Shown: in pieces, positions 25,201-35,407 of the stretch | Position numbering within the stretch: the stretch's first letter is position 1 | Layout of the letters: every line of letters starts with the position of its first letter | Assembly (NCBI GenBank): GCA_022828595.1 | Contig: JAKGHH010000003.1 | Location: 17,050,934-17,114,933, forward strand | From: Nelumbo lutea | Taxonomy: Eukaryota > Streptophyta > Magnoliopsida > Proteales > Nelumbonaceae | Direction: 5' to 3' | Length of the DNA stretch: 64,000 nt | Made by a program: the position numbers and the translations under genes | The notes under the pieces: generated by a model | Database searches by the model: none | What the model saw: the letters and a program-made list of their open reading frames with translations, nothing else | Told to the model about the DNA's origin: nothing

Positions 25201-28200
25201 AGTATTTAAGCATATAATCTAAAAGACAAAGTACAGACATTATAAATTAGTTCTACTGTGTTAAATTAATAACAAGAATAAAGTACCATGGCACAACAAT
25301 GGAAAAGTTTTCTGCCCCTTCTATAGTAAAAAAAAAGGAAAACAAAAAAACAAAAAAAAATGATAGTGTAAGAACACAGAGAACATCACATAATTTCAGA
25401 AACAAAATGTTGAGGGCCCGGGAATAGGATCTCGTCACGGGTCGGTCCACGGGGAAAACCTCCTGTTTTCCCTTGTTCCTTCCTGCTCGTGATGAACCTA
25501 TCTTGGCGACTTTGGTGATTTGTCCAAAAGATCACCAACTCTCCTAACTCACTCTTGACTGAATAATTTGATATCTCATTCAATAATGGGGTCTCCTTAA
25601 ATAGGAGATTACAAGAGTCCTAATCAAGGGGAGCCTCCTTGCTGAATAGGGGAGATTTCCAGTTCTATCTTGCTAAGGATAAGATAAGCTAATCCTATTC
25701 TGATAAGCTACTAACAAGATAAGATAAACTAAGCTAATCCTAATCTGATAAGCTATTAACAAGATAAGATAAGAGATAAGAACAATAAGATAAGAACAAG
25801 CAAAATGAGCTAATCTAATCTAGATAAGGCTGCTATTGCCGAACTGGGTAGGATGAGCATCACTGAATCCTTGTTGCTGCTGGCGGTGGGCCCGGGGCCT
25901 GTTGCTGCCGGCGGTGATGGTACGTCTTCCTGAGGAAGGCGTTCGTAACATTACTCCCCTCCTGGACTACGAGCTTGTCCTCAAGCTCGAAAGCTGGATA
26001 TGTGGCTTGGAACTCTGTCAATGGGATCCATGTAGCTTTTGTTGGTGGTAGATCACACCATTCCAGCAAGACTTCAAGGATTCCACGATTGAAACGAGAG
26101 CGGTTAACAGTTTTAGGCTGGGGGACCAGTTTGCCATCTTTCAAGGGTGGCAGGGAGGGAACTTGGTCCGGGGGAACACTCGTAAATGGTTTCAGCTAGG
26201 AGATGTGGAAGACATCGTGAGTTCGGCTAGTCTCTGGAAATTCCAGTTGGTAGGCCACACTGCCAATCCGTCGCAGAACCTTGTAGGGCCCATAGAACTT
26301 AGGGGCCAGCTTCGGGGCAGCCTTGTGGCGCAAGGAGCGCTGCCGGTAGGGCTGGAGCTTCGACCAAACAAATTGTCCTAGATTGAACGACAGTTCCCGG
26401 TGGTGCTTATCATAGTGGAGCTTCATGCGGAGCTGGGCCTACTGTAAATGAATGCGGACGTCGGCGAAGAGGGCGTCGCAGTCCTGTAAGGAGTGATCGG
26501 CTGCGCCCAAGCGAGTAGATCCAGGCTGTAGGACATCAAGCGGGGAGGATCCTTGCCGTAAACGACGCGAAAGGGAGTCATGCCGAGGGAGGAATGGTAG
26601 GCTGTGTTGTAGCAGTACTCGGCCCAAGGAAGCCATTCCAACCACTATCGAGGTTGATCGCCTACGAAACAACGGAGATACATCTCGATAGTGCGGTTAA
26701 CCACTTCCGTCTAACCGTCGGTTTGTGGCCAGTAAGCTGATGAGTAGGCCAGGGTGGTGTCGTGTAGTCGAAATAACTCTTTCCAGAAGGCACTAGTGAA
26801 GACCGGGTCTCTATCACTGACAATGGATTTCGGCAACCCATGTAAGCAAAAGATATGCGTAAAGAAGGCGAGGGCAACCGAAGTGGCACTGTACGGGTGT
26901 GATAGAGGAATGAAGTGCACGTATTTAGAGAAGCAGTCGACTACCACAAAGAGAACTGATTTGCCCCCTACCTTGGGAAGTCCCTCAATGAAGTCCATGG
27001 AGATGTCGGCCCAAATCTGCGATGGGATGGAAAGGGACTGAAGGAGGCCTGCCAGGTGTAGATTTTCCCATTTGTGTTGTTGGCATGTGGAGCAATTTTG
27101 GACAAAATCTCGAATAGAAGTCTTCATACCTCGCCAATGGAAATCAGTCCAGACGCGGTGTAGTGATTTTTGAATGCCCTCATGGGTGGAGTTATGGATG
27201 CTGGTGATGATGGTGGAAATCGACGAGCAGTCTACTGGAAGATGGACTCGTCCCTTATACAGTACCAACCCGTCGTGAAGTGACCAATCGGGGTCGGCCG
27301 TGCCGGTCTGGATCTTCTGCAATAAGAGCGACCATTCCGGGGACTGTGGTTTTGCCTTCTTAATGTCGTCAAACAGAGAGATCCGAGGTTGGGAAATGCT
27401 ACATAGAACCATCACGTCTTCTTCTCGCCTAGACAAGGCATCAGCTACGCGATTAGAGGATCCCGCCTTATATTACACCTGGAAGTCAAACCCGAGCAGT
27501 TTGCTAACCCAATGCTACTAAGGGGAAGTGGTGAGACGCTACTCTAACAAGTATTTGAGGCTGTAATGATCAGTTTTGACGACGAACGACCGTCCCCACA
27601 AATACGGCCTCCACTGTTGGATGGCTCGGGCAAGGCCGATTAGTTCGCGCTCATAGGCTGGAAGCTTCAAATGCCAGTCGGCCAATCTACGGCTGAAGAA
27701 AGCGATCGAGTGCCCTTGTTGCTGTAGTACGGCCTCGATACCCACTCTGGAAGCATCGCACTCGACTGTAAATTCAAGGGCGGAATTAGGTAATTACAGG
27801 ACAGGGGTTGAAGACAGTGCATTTCGCAGTGACAGAAAAGCTTCATCAGCTGCGTCGTCCCACCGGAAGGATTTTCTCTTCAACAGGTTGGTTAACGGGG
27901 CTGCCAACACTCCATAGTTCTGTACAAATTTGCGATAGTAACCCGTTAAACCGAGGAACCCACGTAAGGCCTTGGCGGATTGAGGTTTGGGCCATTCTGT
28001 TATAGCCTGAATGTTGGAACTATCAACTGTGACACCCTACCCATGGATGATGTGGCTGAGGTAAAAAACCTATCGTTCCCCGAAGGAGCACTTGGACCGT
28101 TTCAGGAATAAGTTGTGTTGGCGTAGGAGTACGAAAACGGTCCTCGGATGGTGGACATGCTCTACCCATGATTTGCTATAAACGAGGATATCATCAAAGA

Positions 28201-31200
28201 AAACTAAAACAAATTTGCGCAGATGGGGCTGGAATACCTCGTTCATTAGTGCCTAAAATGTAGATGGTGCATTGGAGAGTACGAATGGCATGACTAAAAA
28301 TTCAAAGTGGCCATGGTGGGTGCGAAAAGCAGTCTTCTTCACGTCACCGGGAGCCATGCGAACTTGGAAATATCCGGACCTGAGGTCCAACTTAGAGAAA
28401 TACTGGGCACCATGCAACTCGTCCAGCAGTTCATCCACAACGGGAATAAGGAACTTATCTTTGATTGTCTGGTCATTGAGTTCTATATAGTCAATACAAA
28501 ACCTCCATGTTCCATCCTGCTTCGCCACCAACAGAACTGGCGAAGAGAAGGGGGAGTGACTTTTGCGTATGATCCCTTGGTTCAGCATCGTTGTACATTG
28601 TTTTTCTATCTCATCCTTCTGCAAGTGAAGGTAGCGATAAGGTTTGACAACGACTGGTGCTGAACCCACCACCAAAGGAATACGATGGTCGCAAGCTTGG
28701 GAAGGGGGAAGGCCCTTCGGTTCCTAGAACGGATCTGAAAACTCGGCGAGAAGTTTTTCCATGGCTACCGGTTCTGTCTGGAGTGCATGAACCTGCAGTG
28801 TCTTTTCTTTAACCCTGCAACCGTGCCATGAAACTTGCTTGCCATTCAGGTGGAAGGTCATGGTGAGTGCGCTGAAGTCCCACAAAATCGGGCCTAGGGT
28901 AATTAACCATTTGACCCCGAGAACAATATCGAACCCATCCAATGAGAGTACAAATAAATCAACAAGAATTAGTTCAGAACTGACCTGTATTGGGACGTCC
29001 TTACAAATCCCTGGACTGTGAACTTTTTCACCATTTGCGACGGCTACCTGTAGTCACGGCCGGAGTTCCATTGGTAGTTTTAACTGCAGGGCTGCATGTT
29101 CACTTATGAAATTGTGTGTGCTCCCTGAATCGACGAGAATGTGCACCAGTTGACCTGCGATCTGTGCCTGTAATTGCATGGTCTGAGAGGTTTTAATACC
29201 GGTGATCGCATGGAGAGAGATCTCTGGGTTCAAATGTGACGGGTTCCCCTTCCTCCTCCTCTTGCTCATCTATGAGAAGGCAAAAAAGCCTCTTGCATCT
29301 ATGTCCTGCTGAGTAGAGGTCATCACAGTTGAAACATTGACCTCTCGCTTGACGCTCTGTCATTTCTACCCTGGTCAAGCACTTGATGGGAGGAGCGACC
29401 GTGTTACTGCCTGTACTTGTCACTGCTCTAGAGGTGGTGGTCGTTGCTGCTGGTCTTGGGGGCACCCACGAGTTCGGTAGACGACCCACATTAAAAATTC
29501 CACGGCTGAGCTGCAGCTTGTGCTCAAATGCGCGGGCTAAGTTCATGGCTGTGACCAAATTTGGGGGATTCTGCATCTCGACATCCACTCGCAGGGGTTC
29601 TGCTAACCCTGCTGTGAACATATCTACTTGCTGGTCTAGTCGCACGAAGGATGCCCTCGCGAGGAGGGTTTGGAACTGTCGCTAGTATTCAGCAACTGTT
29701 CCGGTCTGTTTAAGGTTAATTAGCTCATCCAGTGGGTTGCTGGTCAATGGGGGTCCGAACTGAAGAAGGCAATAGGATTTAAACTGGGGCCAACTGAGCC
29801 CGAGTTCTTCTTGCTCTAATCGATAAAACCAAAGTTGTGCTTCTTCTGTTAAATGAAAGGCGGCTAGGCTTACCTTATCCTGGTCATTTGTCCGTTGATT
29901 CCGGAAGAACTGCTCGCAGCGATACAGCCAACCTAGGGGGTCTCCGTTGCCGTTGTACGATGGGAACTCCAGCCTGCTGTACTTGGGGATGATGGCTGCT
30001 CCATGGCCGATGGATTGTTGTTCGCCAGAAGACTCCGGCAGATCTGGCTGGCGGTCGTTAGCTGTTGTCCCTTCGTCAGAGTTCCTTTCCCTGCTGGAAA
30101 GAAACATCTCCATTAGTCGTCGTAGTTCTCGCACTTCACCTTTGATCTCACGAACTTAGGGGTTGGTCTCCACGAGTTGGTGCTCGAGGTCGTGGACCCT
30201 GGAAGGTAGCTGCTCTAGATCTCCCATGACGCCTTGCTCTGATACCAAATTGTTGAGGGCCCGGGAATAGGATCTCGTCATGGGTCGGTCCACGGGGAAA
30301 ACCTCCTGTTTTCCCTTGTTCCTTCCTGCTCATAATGAACCTATCTTGGCACCTTTGGTGATTTGTCCAAGAGATCACCAACTCTCCTAACTCACTCTTG
30401 ACTGAATAATTTGATATCTCATTCAATAATGGGGTCTCCTTAAATAGGAGATTACAAGAGTCCTAATCAAGGGGAGTCTCCTTGTTGAATAGGGAGACTT
30501 CCAGTTCTATCTTGCTTAGGATAAGATAAGCTAATCCTAATCTGATAAGCTACTAACAAGATAAGATAAACTAAGCTAATCCTAATCTGATAAGCTATTA
30601 ACAAGATAAGATAAGAGATAAGAACAAGCAAAATGAGCTAATCTAATCTAGATAAGGCTGTTGTTTCCGAACTGGGTAGGATGAGCATCACTGAATCCTT
30701 GTTGTTGTTGGCGGTGGGCCCGGGGCCTGTTACTGCCGGCGGCAATGGTACGTCTTCCCGAGGAAGGCATCCATAACACAGAACCTTTGTGGGTAATTTC
30801 CCCCAAGACATGCAACCAACTTTACAGAAAGCCAAAACCTCCACAAGCTTTAAAATGTGACTTCATGGAAAAGAATACCACTAAAAAACTTCTTTTATTC
30901 CTTGAACATCTCAAATGGACCAATTGTGTAATTTTATGGTGGAAATGTAGACTGAAGAAAAATAAACTTCTGAAATGTTTTTGTATCCGAAGCTCTTAAT
31001 AAGTAAATCTATTGTATATCTTTTTTTTTCTAAATCATTGGCAGAATATCCAGAATACAGTTCATATCAACAACACCCTAATATATTGGGATTGATTTCT
31101 TTTCAATGAAGTTTCCTTTAGAGAGAATACAATATCAAGATCTCAATGTATATTGCAAAAAGTCGGAAACTTTCTGGATCTTCTGTGGTCATTCACAGTT

Positions 31201-33599
31201 TTGTTAGACTCATGTAGGATTTCATGGAATCTGCATTGATGGCAACAATTTAGTGAAGCAAAAAAGCTCTAATAGGGAGCAGAAGCAGAACACTAACAAG
31301 GGGGTGGACTAAGTTGGTCAACAGGGTTTCTGTTGCCAAAATCAAGCAATTGTAAGAAAGTACTAACAATGATGACTAGTTAAATAACTACGATGATAAA
31401 AAGGAGAATAATCTGCATATGATAGTTTGCAGTGACAAAGCAAGCAAAAGAAAAAGGAATGGTCAAACTAAATTTTGATCATTGCTCTACTGCTAACTGA
31501 GGACATATGCTGTCAGTGGAGCTTTTAAGTTTGAAGGGCCATGAAGGGGTAATTTTCCTCATATAATCAAGTCTAATTGGCTTTGGTAACTTATAAGAGA
31601 TGAAATTTCTGTTGTGATGTAGGATTTCAGGTCAATCTATTCTTTGGGCCAGCATTTCAAAAACTGCACCTGGCTGGGCAGTTGAGCTGAAGCCAGAAAC
31701 CAGACAGGGTCTCCTAAGTCAGAACCTTTTAACTGTTTTACCAGTCCAGACCAAGTAAACTTTTTCTTAAACGAGGAAACACTTAGGCTTCAGGTTTGTA
31801 TTAATCAACCGGGTCCACCTCAAACAAAGGCCATCCTCAAAAAGGTACAATCAGATGTATCCTCTTTAAAACCTGTGTATAGACAACCAACTCCTAATGA
31901 ACTCTATAGCCATGTTGATGACCTTAGCTTCGGAGGAGGCTTTGTGATCGAAAATCCTACTGTTCCTTTCAGTCCACACTGCCCACAGAATTGCCAAAGG
32001 AATAGAGGACCAGCAAATTTTCCCTTTCCTTGTCACCCCTGGTATATGCCAAGCCTCCAAGCATGCTTTAACTGAGGCAGGCATGCTCCAGCTTACCTTT
32101 AGGATCTTTAGAAAATAGCTCAAAATTACTGTTACAAACTTGCGGTGTAAAAACAAATGGTTAACTGCTTCCATTTCCACACTACAAAGACTGCATCTCA
32201 AGTCATTGCAAATAAAGCCTCTCTTCAGCAGCATCTCTTTAGTGAGACACTTCTCTAAAGCCGCCACCCAAACAAAAAATTTGACTTTTGATGGTGCCAC
32301 TTCCCCCCAAATGGCCCGGATAGGAAAAGAGGTTTCATTTTCTCCTACCAAAAAGCTGTAGAAAGATTTTACTGAGAACTCTCCTGATCTGTTCCACTTC
32401 CACACTCTTGAATCCTGATTTTGTAAGTTCAGAATCTGTTCTTGGAGAAGAGATAGCAGTTCTTATCTCCCCTCAGCACAGAAGAATCGGTTACCAGCAC
32501 CTCTTTGCCAACTGCCAAATTAAACAGAAACAGCTCTTTGAGAGAGCTCTCCCCAATCCAAGGATCTAGCCAGAATCTGATCCTTCTGCCATCTCCAATT
32601 TTGAACCTGATGCAACGTCTGAAATAGGTGGAGGCTCTACAAATTCCTTTCCACAGGCTGCATCCATAAGTCAAAAGTAGAGGACCACTGTCCCAACCAT
32701 CATTATCCAGCCCATATTTCTCAGCTATTACCTTCCTCCAAAGGTTATCTGGTTCAGCAGCAAACCTCCAGTGCCAACTGCCTAATAAGGCTAGGTTGAA
32801 AGAAGCAAACTTATTGAATTTTATGATAAGGATCTCACCTAGATGGGTCTCTAAAATTGCTTGATTCATTACTAAATTAGGGACTTGTTTTAAAATATAT
32901 GGGATTGGGAAGAACGAGTTGTAATATCTCGCTTATGCAGCATGGTTATTCAAGAAATACCTATAAACGTGATTGAAAGAAATTCCTTCGTATTTGCTAC
33001 ACCTTTTTAACTTCTCAGCTCAAAACTAGTCACTAGGTCAATCACTATAGGAAAATACAGAAGCCACAAGTGCCAAACTATATATCCATGCGACACGGTA
33101 CCTGAGAGGGTACTGCCATACTGATATGTTTTGGCGCACCTAGAGGCCACTTCTAGGAGATTGGCAAACAAGTTTGCCAAAAGAAAGTGATTAAACAAAT
33201 TCACGTACAGAGCCACAGAGGGAGAAGGAGAGACCGAAAAAAGTATGTAATTCAGGCTAAATGACCAAACATATAAGAACTATGCCTGCCAAAGATTGAA
33301 CATTTCATTGCGCGGTATTGTTTCATTGGCAAAATGGGGTAGAAATCTGAATATATTGATGTTAAAGTAGAACCATAAAGATGCAAAGAATCTAATGGCA
33401 TGAAGCGTCAAAGCACTACGATTTATCAAATCAAGCAATTTTATAATCACAATTTGCGAGAAATTAAAGTCGACTCCAGTGCATTTACCAGAAATTAGAA
33501 AGAAAACACATCAGATTTTTCAAACTACGAACCAATTAACCTCTATATTCCAGTTAAATGATCAAATTAAGCAAAACGTAGAGTGCTGACCATGCAGAT

Positions 33600-33641
<42 letters not shown>

Positions 33642-33981
33642 AATTGTTTACCGTATTTCTCCAACGATCCTGGGCGTTGACGTTGGCACCGTACTCAATA
33701 AGGCATTTGGCTACGTCGATCCAACCGTGAAGGGAAGCAACATGTAAGGGAGTCCTGTGGTCGTAATCCCTGGCGTCAACTAGTGACCTGTCTTCCTCCA
33801 AAAGCTTTCGAACGGCAGTGACATCATTCTGGTGAGCATGCCAAAGGATCAGCGACGTTCTGCTCACCCGAGCCTTCTCTTTCTGCTTCTCCGCCAGCGT
33901 CGTTGGGTATCCATGCGGCGAAGGCGTCGACGGGGAGGGGCCACCTCCCGAAGTCCCCAAGTTCTCTACGTTCCCACTCAT
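7222..33981 (-). CDS. VIK: Ankyrin-repeat Raf-like protein kinase (VH1-interacting kinase, VIK), 11 exons
   Basis: Ser/Thr kinase of the plant ankyrin/ILK-like, Raf group C1 type. Arabidopsis VIK works with the receptor VH1/BRL2 in leaf vein signalling and activates a tonoplast sugar transporter (family knowledge). Exons in transcript order: 33981-33652, 25089-25015, 22966-22850, 11163-11069, 10539-10419, 10312-10233, 9520-9461, 8879-8758, 8647-8562, 8454-8339, 7348-7222. All junctions are GT/AG, phases close, and 1329 nt give 442 residues, close to VIK. Ankyrin repeats lie at about residues 41-135. The kinase has the glycine loop GKGSFG (173-178), VAVK with Lys193, HRD (287-289), DFG (309-311) and APE (338-340), so it should be active. 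The first 40 residues are Gly/Pro/Ser-rich. Introns 1 and 3 are greatly enlarged by transposons, but the coding frame is intact. Confidence 0.95.
11757..12160 (-). mobile_element. LINE 3' fragment with RNase H domain
   Basis: Read on the minus strand this is the tail of an RNase H-bearing LINE. It contains a [14 protein letters not shown] segment, then [10 protein letters not shown], then [15 protein letters not shown], the usual last motifs of the plant LINE RNase H domain. A T run at about 11759-11768 is the poly(A) tail on the minus strand. Stops and frame changes break it. It abuts the Copia gag remnant, replacing the Copia 5' LTR. It lies in VIK intron 3. Confidence 0.7.
12954..18000 (-). 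mobile_element. L1-type LINE inserted in the Copia gag, nearly full length but decayed
   Basis: Poly(A) on the minus strand appears as the T run 12954-12971, directly after the Copia zinc-knuckle segment WKLH. Going 5' to 3' on the minus strand: an ORF1 DUF4283-like part ([12 protein letters not shown], 17692-17955), endonuclease starting SWNIRGLG (about 16530) with TNNQDY near 16000, reverse transcriptase ([10 protein letters not shown], 14798-15061; YLGLPLG, 14233-14520), zf-RVT (CGLC...HLGIHC, 13268-13729) and a WTERNNRIF tail (13035-13319). There is no RNase H. Multiple stops and frameshifts make it inactive. It is sense to the host kinase. The 5' end is approximate and I found no clear target-site duplication. 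Confidence 0.85.
18603..19020 (+). promoter_or_regulatory. Foreign promoter-like segment replacing the Copia integrase core
   Basis: The Copia frame runs to about 18602 (FQDLATR-like) and resumes near 19020 (HLWGDAI); the 418 bp between them match no Copia coding sequence. On the plus strand it holds TGACGTCA (about 18690), CACGTG (about 18735), a TATA box in CTTATAAAAAGAGG (about 18890) and a downstream pyrimidine-rich leader. This layout fits a solo LTR or another retroelement promoter. The boundaries show no clear TG/CA with target duplication, so the origin is unresolved. Confidence 0.45.
21031..21329 (+). repeat. 3' LTR of the Copia remnant
   Basis: The polypurine tract TGAGGGGGAG (21021-21030) directly precedes TGTAGAGAAA, a normal Copia LTR start. 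A TATA box ATATAAATAG lies at about 21179-21188, followed by a CT-rich leader. The end is placed at the CAGACA reaching 21329, giving a TG...CA unit of 299 bp. The left LTR is absent, so the 3' boundary cannot be checked by comparison. Confidence 0.6.
21755..22327. mobile_element. hAT-like MITE, TAGGGATGGCAA family
   Basis: The left end TAGGAATGGTAATTTC and the reverse complement of the right end, TAGGGATGGCAACGGGG, are imperfect terminal inverted repeats of a MITE type common in plants. GC-rich ends (runs of CCCTACCC and GGGTAGGG) flank an AT-rich middle, 573 bp in all. I saw no clear 8-bp target duplication. Lies in VIK intron 3. Confidence 0.6.
22328..22849. other. VIK intron 3, last part
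   Basis: Nothing recognised beyond A-rich simple sequence near 22585-22610. The branch-point and acceptor side of the next kinase exon lies just outside, at 22967 and above on the minus strand. Confidence 0.4.
23880..24345 (+). mobile_element. LINE 3' relic with RNase H domain, plus strand
   Basis: Broken frames read VKLNFDMAA, a [11 protein letters not shown] segment, then [10 protein letters not shown] and [11 protein letters not shown], the ordered motifs of the RNase H domain at the end of RNase H-carrying plant LINEs. The upstream RT part is absent, so this is a 5'-truncated copy. It lies antisense in VIK intron 2, next to a SINE. Confidence 0.65.
24358..24543 (-). mobile_element. tRNA-derived SINE (Au-like)
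   Basis: On the minus strand it starts AGGGGCCATTGCTTGGTGTA with an A-box-like GGTGTAATGGTA, then a B-box-like GCGAGTTCAAGTC, a GTGGCCACTTTGTGCA segment and a body ending GGGTAATGACC. Flanking direct repeats AAAAGTT occur at 24351-24357 and 24544-24550. A second copy with the same order lies at 49905-50090. In VIK intron 2, sense to the kinase. Confidence 0.7.
25408..25950 (-). repeat. 3' LTR of the Gypsy element
   Basis: 543 bp, aligning end to end with 30251-30778. The polypurine tract (minus-strand GGAGGGGAG, about 25951-25965) sits directly upstream. The pol frame runs through this tract and stops inside the LTR at 25860. Confidence 0.92.
25860..29269 (-). pseudogene. Gypsy pol (protease, RT, RNase H, integrase, chromodomain), broken
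   Basis: Domains in order on the minus strand: protease with VDSGSTHNF (about 29130), RT ([28 protein letters not shown], 28253-28675; FFDDILVYS near 28180), RNase H (27539-27745, [11 protein letters not shown] upstream), integrase with an HHCC zinc finger (HEGIQ...CSTCQQHK) and DFIEGLPK (26711-27436), then a chromodomain-like tail ([17 protein letters not shown], 25953-26144). Several in-frame TAG stops occur, for example after APSTF near 28255, and the frame shifts near 26525. Confidence 0.88.
29193..30227 (-). pseudogene. Gypsy gag, with premature stops
   Basis: The frame opens at an ATG at 30227-30225 and carries a retrotransposon gag core ([20 protein letters not shown]) and a zinc knuckle [18 protein letters not shown] near 30160 and a TAG near 29680 interrupt one continuous frame; each is one C-to-T change from a Gln codon. 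The knuckle frame then differs from the protease frame at an Arg/Glu-rich stretch near 29240. Confidence 0.85.
30237..30249 (-). other. Primer-binding site for initiator-Met tRNA
   Basis: The minus-strand sequence TTGGTATCAGAGC lies directly beside the 5' LTR end. It is the usual plant Gypsy and Copia primer site complementary to the 3' end of initiator tRNA-Met. Confidence 0.85.
30251..30778 (-). repeat. 5' LTR of the Gypsy element
   Basis: On the minus strand it runs TGTTATGG...CCTCAACA with TG/CA ends. The GATAAG-rich duplicated block lies at about 30517-30625, and a TATA-like TATTTAA at about 30440-30446 on the minus strand follows it. It is 528 bp and lacks a 13-14-bp stretch present in the 3' copy. 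Confidence 0.92.
31757..32880 (-). mobile_element. LINE 3' fragment (RT end and zf-RVT), VIK intron 1
   Basis: The minus-strand frames 32429-32869 ([35 protein letters not shown]) and 31866-32405 ([41 protein letters not shown]) give the C-terminal RT region and the zinc-binding domain of an L1-type plant LINE. A frame change separates them, and the upstream RT and endonuclease are missing, so it is a 5'-truncated copy. It is related in domain order to copies at 12954-18000 and 58276-60180. The 3' end is approximate. Confidence 0.78.
33605..33638. repeat. (GA)17 microsatellite just inside VIK intron 1
   Basis: An uninterrupted GA dinucleotide run. In the kinase transcript it reads as (CU)17 beginning about 12 nt after the exon 1 donor at 33651-33650. 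Confidence 0.95.
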
Positions 33982-35090
33982 ACAAACTGGAAAAAATAAT
34001 AATAATAGAAGATCACCTGATCGGAAGAGAGAACGGCTTGTTCTATCCGTCCGCCCTGATTTGACCTCCTAATTCTCTTGGAATCTGTGCAGAAACTTTT
34101 CACTTTTCAGACTCTGTACTTGATTTGACGGCTGGTGGCGAATTTGCTGACAGACTTTTAAGAGAGTAATTACCGTCCTGGTCACAGAGTCACCGTACTG
34201 ATTCGCCCCTCCAATTTTTTATTCTGCGCCTTTCCGTCTCTCATCGACTTTTCTGCCTAATACCATTCGTCGCCAATAAGAACGATTTTCTGTGGGAAAG
34301 TTTATGAAATCGGAGTTCCATTTAATTTTTCCTCCTTTTCTCTTCTAAAATTTTCCACGCATTCCAGGAGGTTTTAGATTTCTAATTCCTGAATAAGAAA
34401 AATATTTCCCATTTTGCAATACCTTGAATTTCATTAACTCGAATTTTGATTTATTTTTTACTAAACAGAAGTTAAAATCAACCATGAATCTTTGATCTAT
34501 TTTTATAAAAAAGAAGAATCTCTTTTAATTAGAACTACAACAATTAAATAAATTCTTGAGTTAATGGCGATCCGGTTCCACTTTTTTTGCTACTTTTTCT
34601 GTGCTGGGTCAACTCCATATATTCAACTTTACTTGATTCTGCTCTCAGTGATTTAGGATCTCACCCTATGTTGTGTGGTTCTAGTTTGACGGGCTTGCGG
34701 GTGTTATACTTTCAATGCATGGATTATTCGATTGTGTTACTGGGTTGACAAATATGAAATATATACGATATATTGGTATAGATTATAGTACGTCCAAAAT
34801 GAGTTGAATATCCAAATATCCACTACATCAATTTGAATGGATCAGGTTCAGTTGGGTATAGGGTATGGGGTACCCATTGGATTGACCTTTGACATTTTGA
34901 TACATGAATTTTTACCTAGAGCTAGAGGATAATCATCCAACTAGCTAGTAAATGGGTGGATCCGGTCGGACCCATATATATGTCATGTGTACAGATGCTT
35001 AGTGGGTCAATTGTTGTTCAAAGGTTCAACCAACATCTAACCGCCCCCCAACCTACTTTACTGTCACTAGAGGGATCCTCCTTATTAAGA
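33982..35090 (-). promoter_or_regulatory. Upstream region of the VIK-like gene
   Basis: It should contain the kinase 5' UTR and promoter (about 33982-34300, relatively GC-rich). No confident TATA box on the minus strand. Beyond 34300 it is AT-rich intergenic DNA with no gene seen. Confidence 0.4.
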
Positions 35091-35407
35091 GCGTATTTGG
35101 TTGTGTTTACGTTTATTCACTAAACGTTTATTGATGGTATCACATAGGCGTCATCTCAGCATTTTCTCTCTCTTGCTCTTTTGCATACATCGAAAATATA
35201 AAAAGTGAAATTTGGTTTATGTGTATGTCAACCATTTATATAAATTATTGTTTGAATCTTCCACAAACGGCCAAGCATTTATTCACTGCTACGCTGAAGT
35301 GGCACTTAGTTGTCATAAACGGTTGCAATTATTGCATTTTTTCAGTTTTACCTGCAAATAAAGTATAAGCGTTTATTCAATAAACATAACGGAACCAAAC
35401 ACATACG
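35091..35407. mobile_element. MITE with terminal inverted repeats
   Basis: The left end GCGTATTTGGTTGTGTTTAC and the reverse complement of the right end, CGTATGTGTTTGGTTCCGTT, pair imperfectly over about 35 bp, each followed by a GTTTATT-ACTAAAC or GTTTATTGAATAAAC motif. Non-coding, about 317 bp. Target duplication not clear. Confidence 0.6.

Larger units (their letters stand above)
25408..30778 (-). mobile_element. Ty3/Gypsy chromovirus-type LTR retrotransposon, decayed, in VIK intron 1
   Basis: Complete structure on the minus strand: 5' LTR 30778-30251, PBS matching initiator-Met tRNA, gag, protease, RT, RNase H, integrase, chromodomain-like tail, PPT and 3' LTR 25950-25408. The flanks CAAAA (25403-25407) and CAGAA (30779-30783) agree at 4 of 5 bases, consistent with a worn 5-bp target duplication. 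The two LTRs differ by about two dozen substitutions plus small indels (counted by eye), mostly transitions. In-frame stops and at least one frameshift make it non-autonomous. It is sense to the host kinase and is presumably spliced out with intron 1. Confidence 0.93.

Noticed and set aside
33562..33981. A stand-alone ankyrin-repeat gene
   Set aside because: The frame ends at a GT donor after WRNT and continues exactly in phase at 25089 with PLADAEGAK, the next ankyrin piece; it is exon 1 of the kinase gene.
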